Shown here: positions 6,157 to 7,044 of the stretch, piece after piece | Layout of the letters: each line of letters starts with the position of its first letter | Numbering within the stretch: position 1 is the stretch's first letter | Origin: Caldifarciminota bacterium 4484_100 | Lineage (GTDB): Bacteria; Hydrothermota; Tepidihabitantia; SM23-42 | Assembly: GCA_002049785.1 (NCBI GenBank) | Contig: MUKB01000086.1 | Span: 1-7,044, forward strand | Direction: 5' to 3' | Length of the DNA stretch: 7,044 nucleotides | Translations under genes and position numbers: made by a program | The notes under the pieces: model-generated | Databases searched by the model: none | What the model was told of the DNA's origin: nothing | The model's input: the letters and a program-made list of their open reading frames with translations, nothing else

Positions 6157-7044
6157 CTAAAATTCTGTGGCGCTGGTAAAGGTGAAGTCTTTGATTTTAA
6201 TAACCGGAGTTATTGTACCCATTCCGAACCTACCGCTGTATCCCGGCTCTGAAGCAACAAGAAATGACCTTCTTGATAATCCTGCAACCCGGTTCAATGC
6301 CTCGATTATATTTTCGGTGAAACGCAGATTCTTGAGTCCTCTAACAATCTTTCCATCCTCGATCAAAAATGTACCGTCCCTCGTCATTCCGGTGAAGACA
6401 AGTTTATATGGATCAATAACATTTGTGTAATGGAATCGAGTGACCAGAATTCCTTTCTTTGTTTCACGAATCAATTTATCAAGACCTTTATCTCCTCCCC
6501 GGACCACAAGATGCATCGGAACCGGACCGAATGGATTTGGTGCAGCAAGGCCGTGCCCGGTAGACTTTGTCTTCGCTGCTGTGGCGCTCAAAGAATCGTG
6601 AACAACATTCTTTGCTATCCCCTTATCAATCAGAACCAGACGCCGCTTCGGAACCCCCTCAAAATCGAATGGAAATGGGAACCCCCTGGGATTGAATGGA
6701 TCATCGATAATTGTAAGCCTTTTATCGATAATCCTCTTCCCGATGCGTCCGCGTAAGAACGACCTGCCTTCATTGAACAGTTTGCCGTTAAAGGCATAGT
6801 AGCTCATATACATCCAGAATTCACTCGCTGCAAGTGGCTCAAAGATTGTAGTATATTGTCCGGGTGGAAAATCAATAGGGTCTGCAGAACGAAGTGCCTT
6901 CTGGGCTGCGGTCTCGGCAAGACTTGAGAAATCTAAGTCGTCAACATTGCGTGAACCCGCCTGGACATAGCCACTGGAATTCCTACCGGACATAACAATG
7001 TTACAGAAGATATCATCGCATACCGCATAGGCAAAAGTCCCCTG
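6157..7044 (-). CDS. Partial TldE/PmbA-type protein (TldD/TldE family, N-terminus outside window)
   Basis: The frame is open to the right edge, so the ATG at 6993 is an internal Met and the N-terminal part is missing; 295 residues are visible. Known of the family: TldD and TldE (PmbA) form a heteromeric protease that processes peptides such as microcin B17 precursor and degrades unfolded peptides such as CcdA. TldD carries the zinc HExxxH motif and TldE does not. In visible numbering, 'GQYTTIFEP' (62-70) ends the central domain. The C-terminal domain shows 'FPFDFEGVPKRRLVLIDKGI' (about 125-144), 'KSTGHG', 'KGILVTRF' (197-204), 'TGMTRDGTFLIEDGKI' (218-233) and 'LKNLRFTENIIEAL'. After the IFEP strand there is no HExxxH (it reads LAASEFWMYMSYYAF), so this is the non-catalytic TldE-like partner. 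A tldD gene may lie just beyond the right edge; that cannot be checked here. Downstream, 36 bases separate it from the UbiA-family gene. Confidence 0.88.
   Translation of the reverse strand, partial: QGTFAYAVCDDIFCNIVMSGRNSSGYVQAGSRNVDDLDFSSLAETAAQKALRSADPIDFPPGQYTTIFEPLAASEFWMYMSYYAFNGKLFNEGRSFLRGRIGKRIIDKRLTIIDDPFNPRGFPFPFDFEGVPKRRLVLIDKGIAKNVVHDSLSATAAKTKSTGHGLAAPNPFGPVPMHLVVRGGDKGLDKLIRETKKGILVTRFHYTNVIDPYKLVFTGMTRDGTFLIEDGKIVRGLKNLRFTENIIEALNRVAGLSRRSFLVASEPGYSGRFGMGTITPVIKIKDFTFTSATEF

Noticed and set aside
6430..6756. 108-codon plus-strand open frame opposite the TldE-like gene
   Set aside because: The minus strand here carries the conserved TldE/PmbA C-terminal motifs. The plus-strand translation shows no domain or repeat pattern.
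6991..6993. ATG (minus strand) at 6993 as the start of the TldE-like gene
   Set aside because: Seventeen further codons are open to the right edge, and the family needs a longer N-terminal part than this start would give.

Overview
The window is almost fully coding, with moderate G+C and no intergenic gap longer than 36 bases. It holds five protein genes and no RNA gene, CRISPR array, insertion sequence or phage gene that I can see. The three genes at the left encode exported proteins. All three end in the same kind of C-terminal module: a PNP motif, an 'IYD.SGR' strand, a 'WDGTD..G.KLPQGIYFIQ' hairpin and a 'K..I.LH' tail. Such modules (type IX/Por secretion-like or FlgD-Ig-like) are typical of the Bacteroidota/FCB group and of candidate phyla such as WOR-3 (Stahlbacteria), Cloacimonetes and relatives. 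Together with the C25 (gingipain-family) and M14 domains, this suggests an uncultivated FCB-type or WOR-3-like bacterium. That placement is inference from protein style, not a database match.

Layout. Plus strand: (1) the 3' part of a YCF48/BNR-type beta-propeller protein, cut by the left edge (2-946). (2) A 928-residue exported multidomain protein with a degenerate-looking C25 peptidase domain, Ig/CARDB-like beta domains and a GATase-like domain (976-3762). (3) An exported M14 zinc carboxypeptidase with a transthyretin-like domain (3771-5252). Minus strand, convergent with only 4 bases between stops: (4) a UbiA-family membrane prenyltransferase of the decaprenyl-phosphate phosphoribosyltransferase type (5257-6120). 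(5) Upstream of it, a TldE/PmbA-type protein cut by the right edge (6157-7044).

How they work together. The plus-strand genes read as a cluster of cell-surface or secreted proteins that share a sorting or anchoring module. The carboxypeptidase has its full set of zinc and catalytic residues. The C25 protein lacks the usual active-site His and most of the segment after the Cys, so it may be a binding or structural protein rather than a protease. The minus-strand pair looks like ordinary chromosomal genes (polyprenyl-phosphate sugar metabolism and a TldD/TldE proteolytic partner), with no visible functional link to the left cluster.

The most unusual signals are: a near-consensus sigma70-type promoter whose -10 box ends 5 bases before the ATG of the C25 gene, predicting a leaderless mRNA; a perfect 30-base repeat encoding the core of the C-terminal module in two neighbouring genes; and the degenerate C25 domain. 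I did not find a convincing new defence or mobile system.
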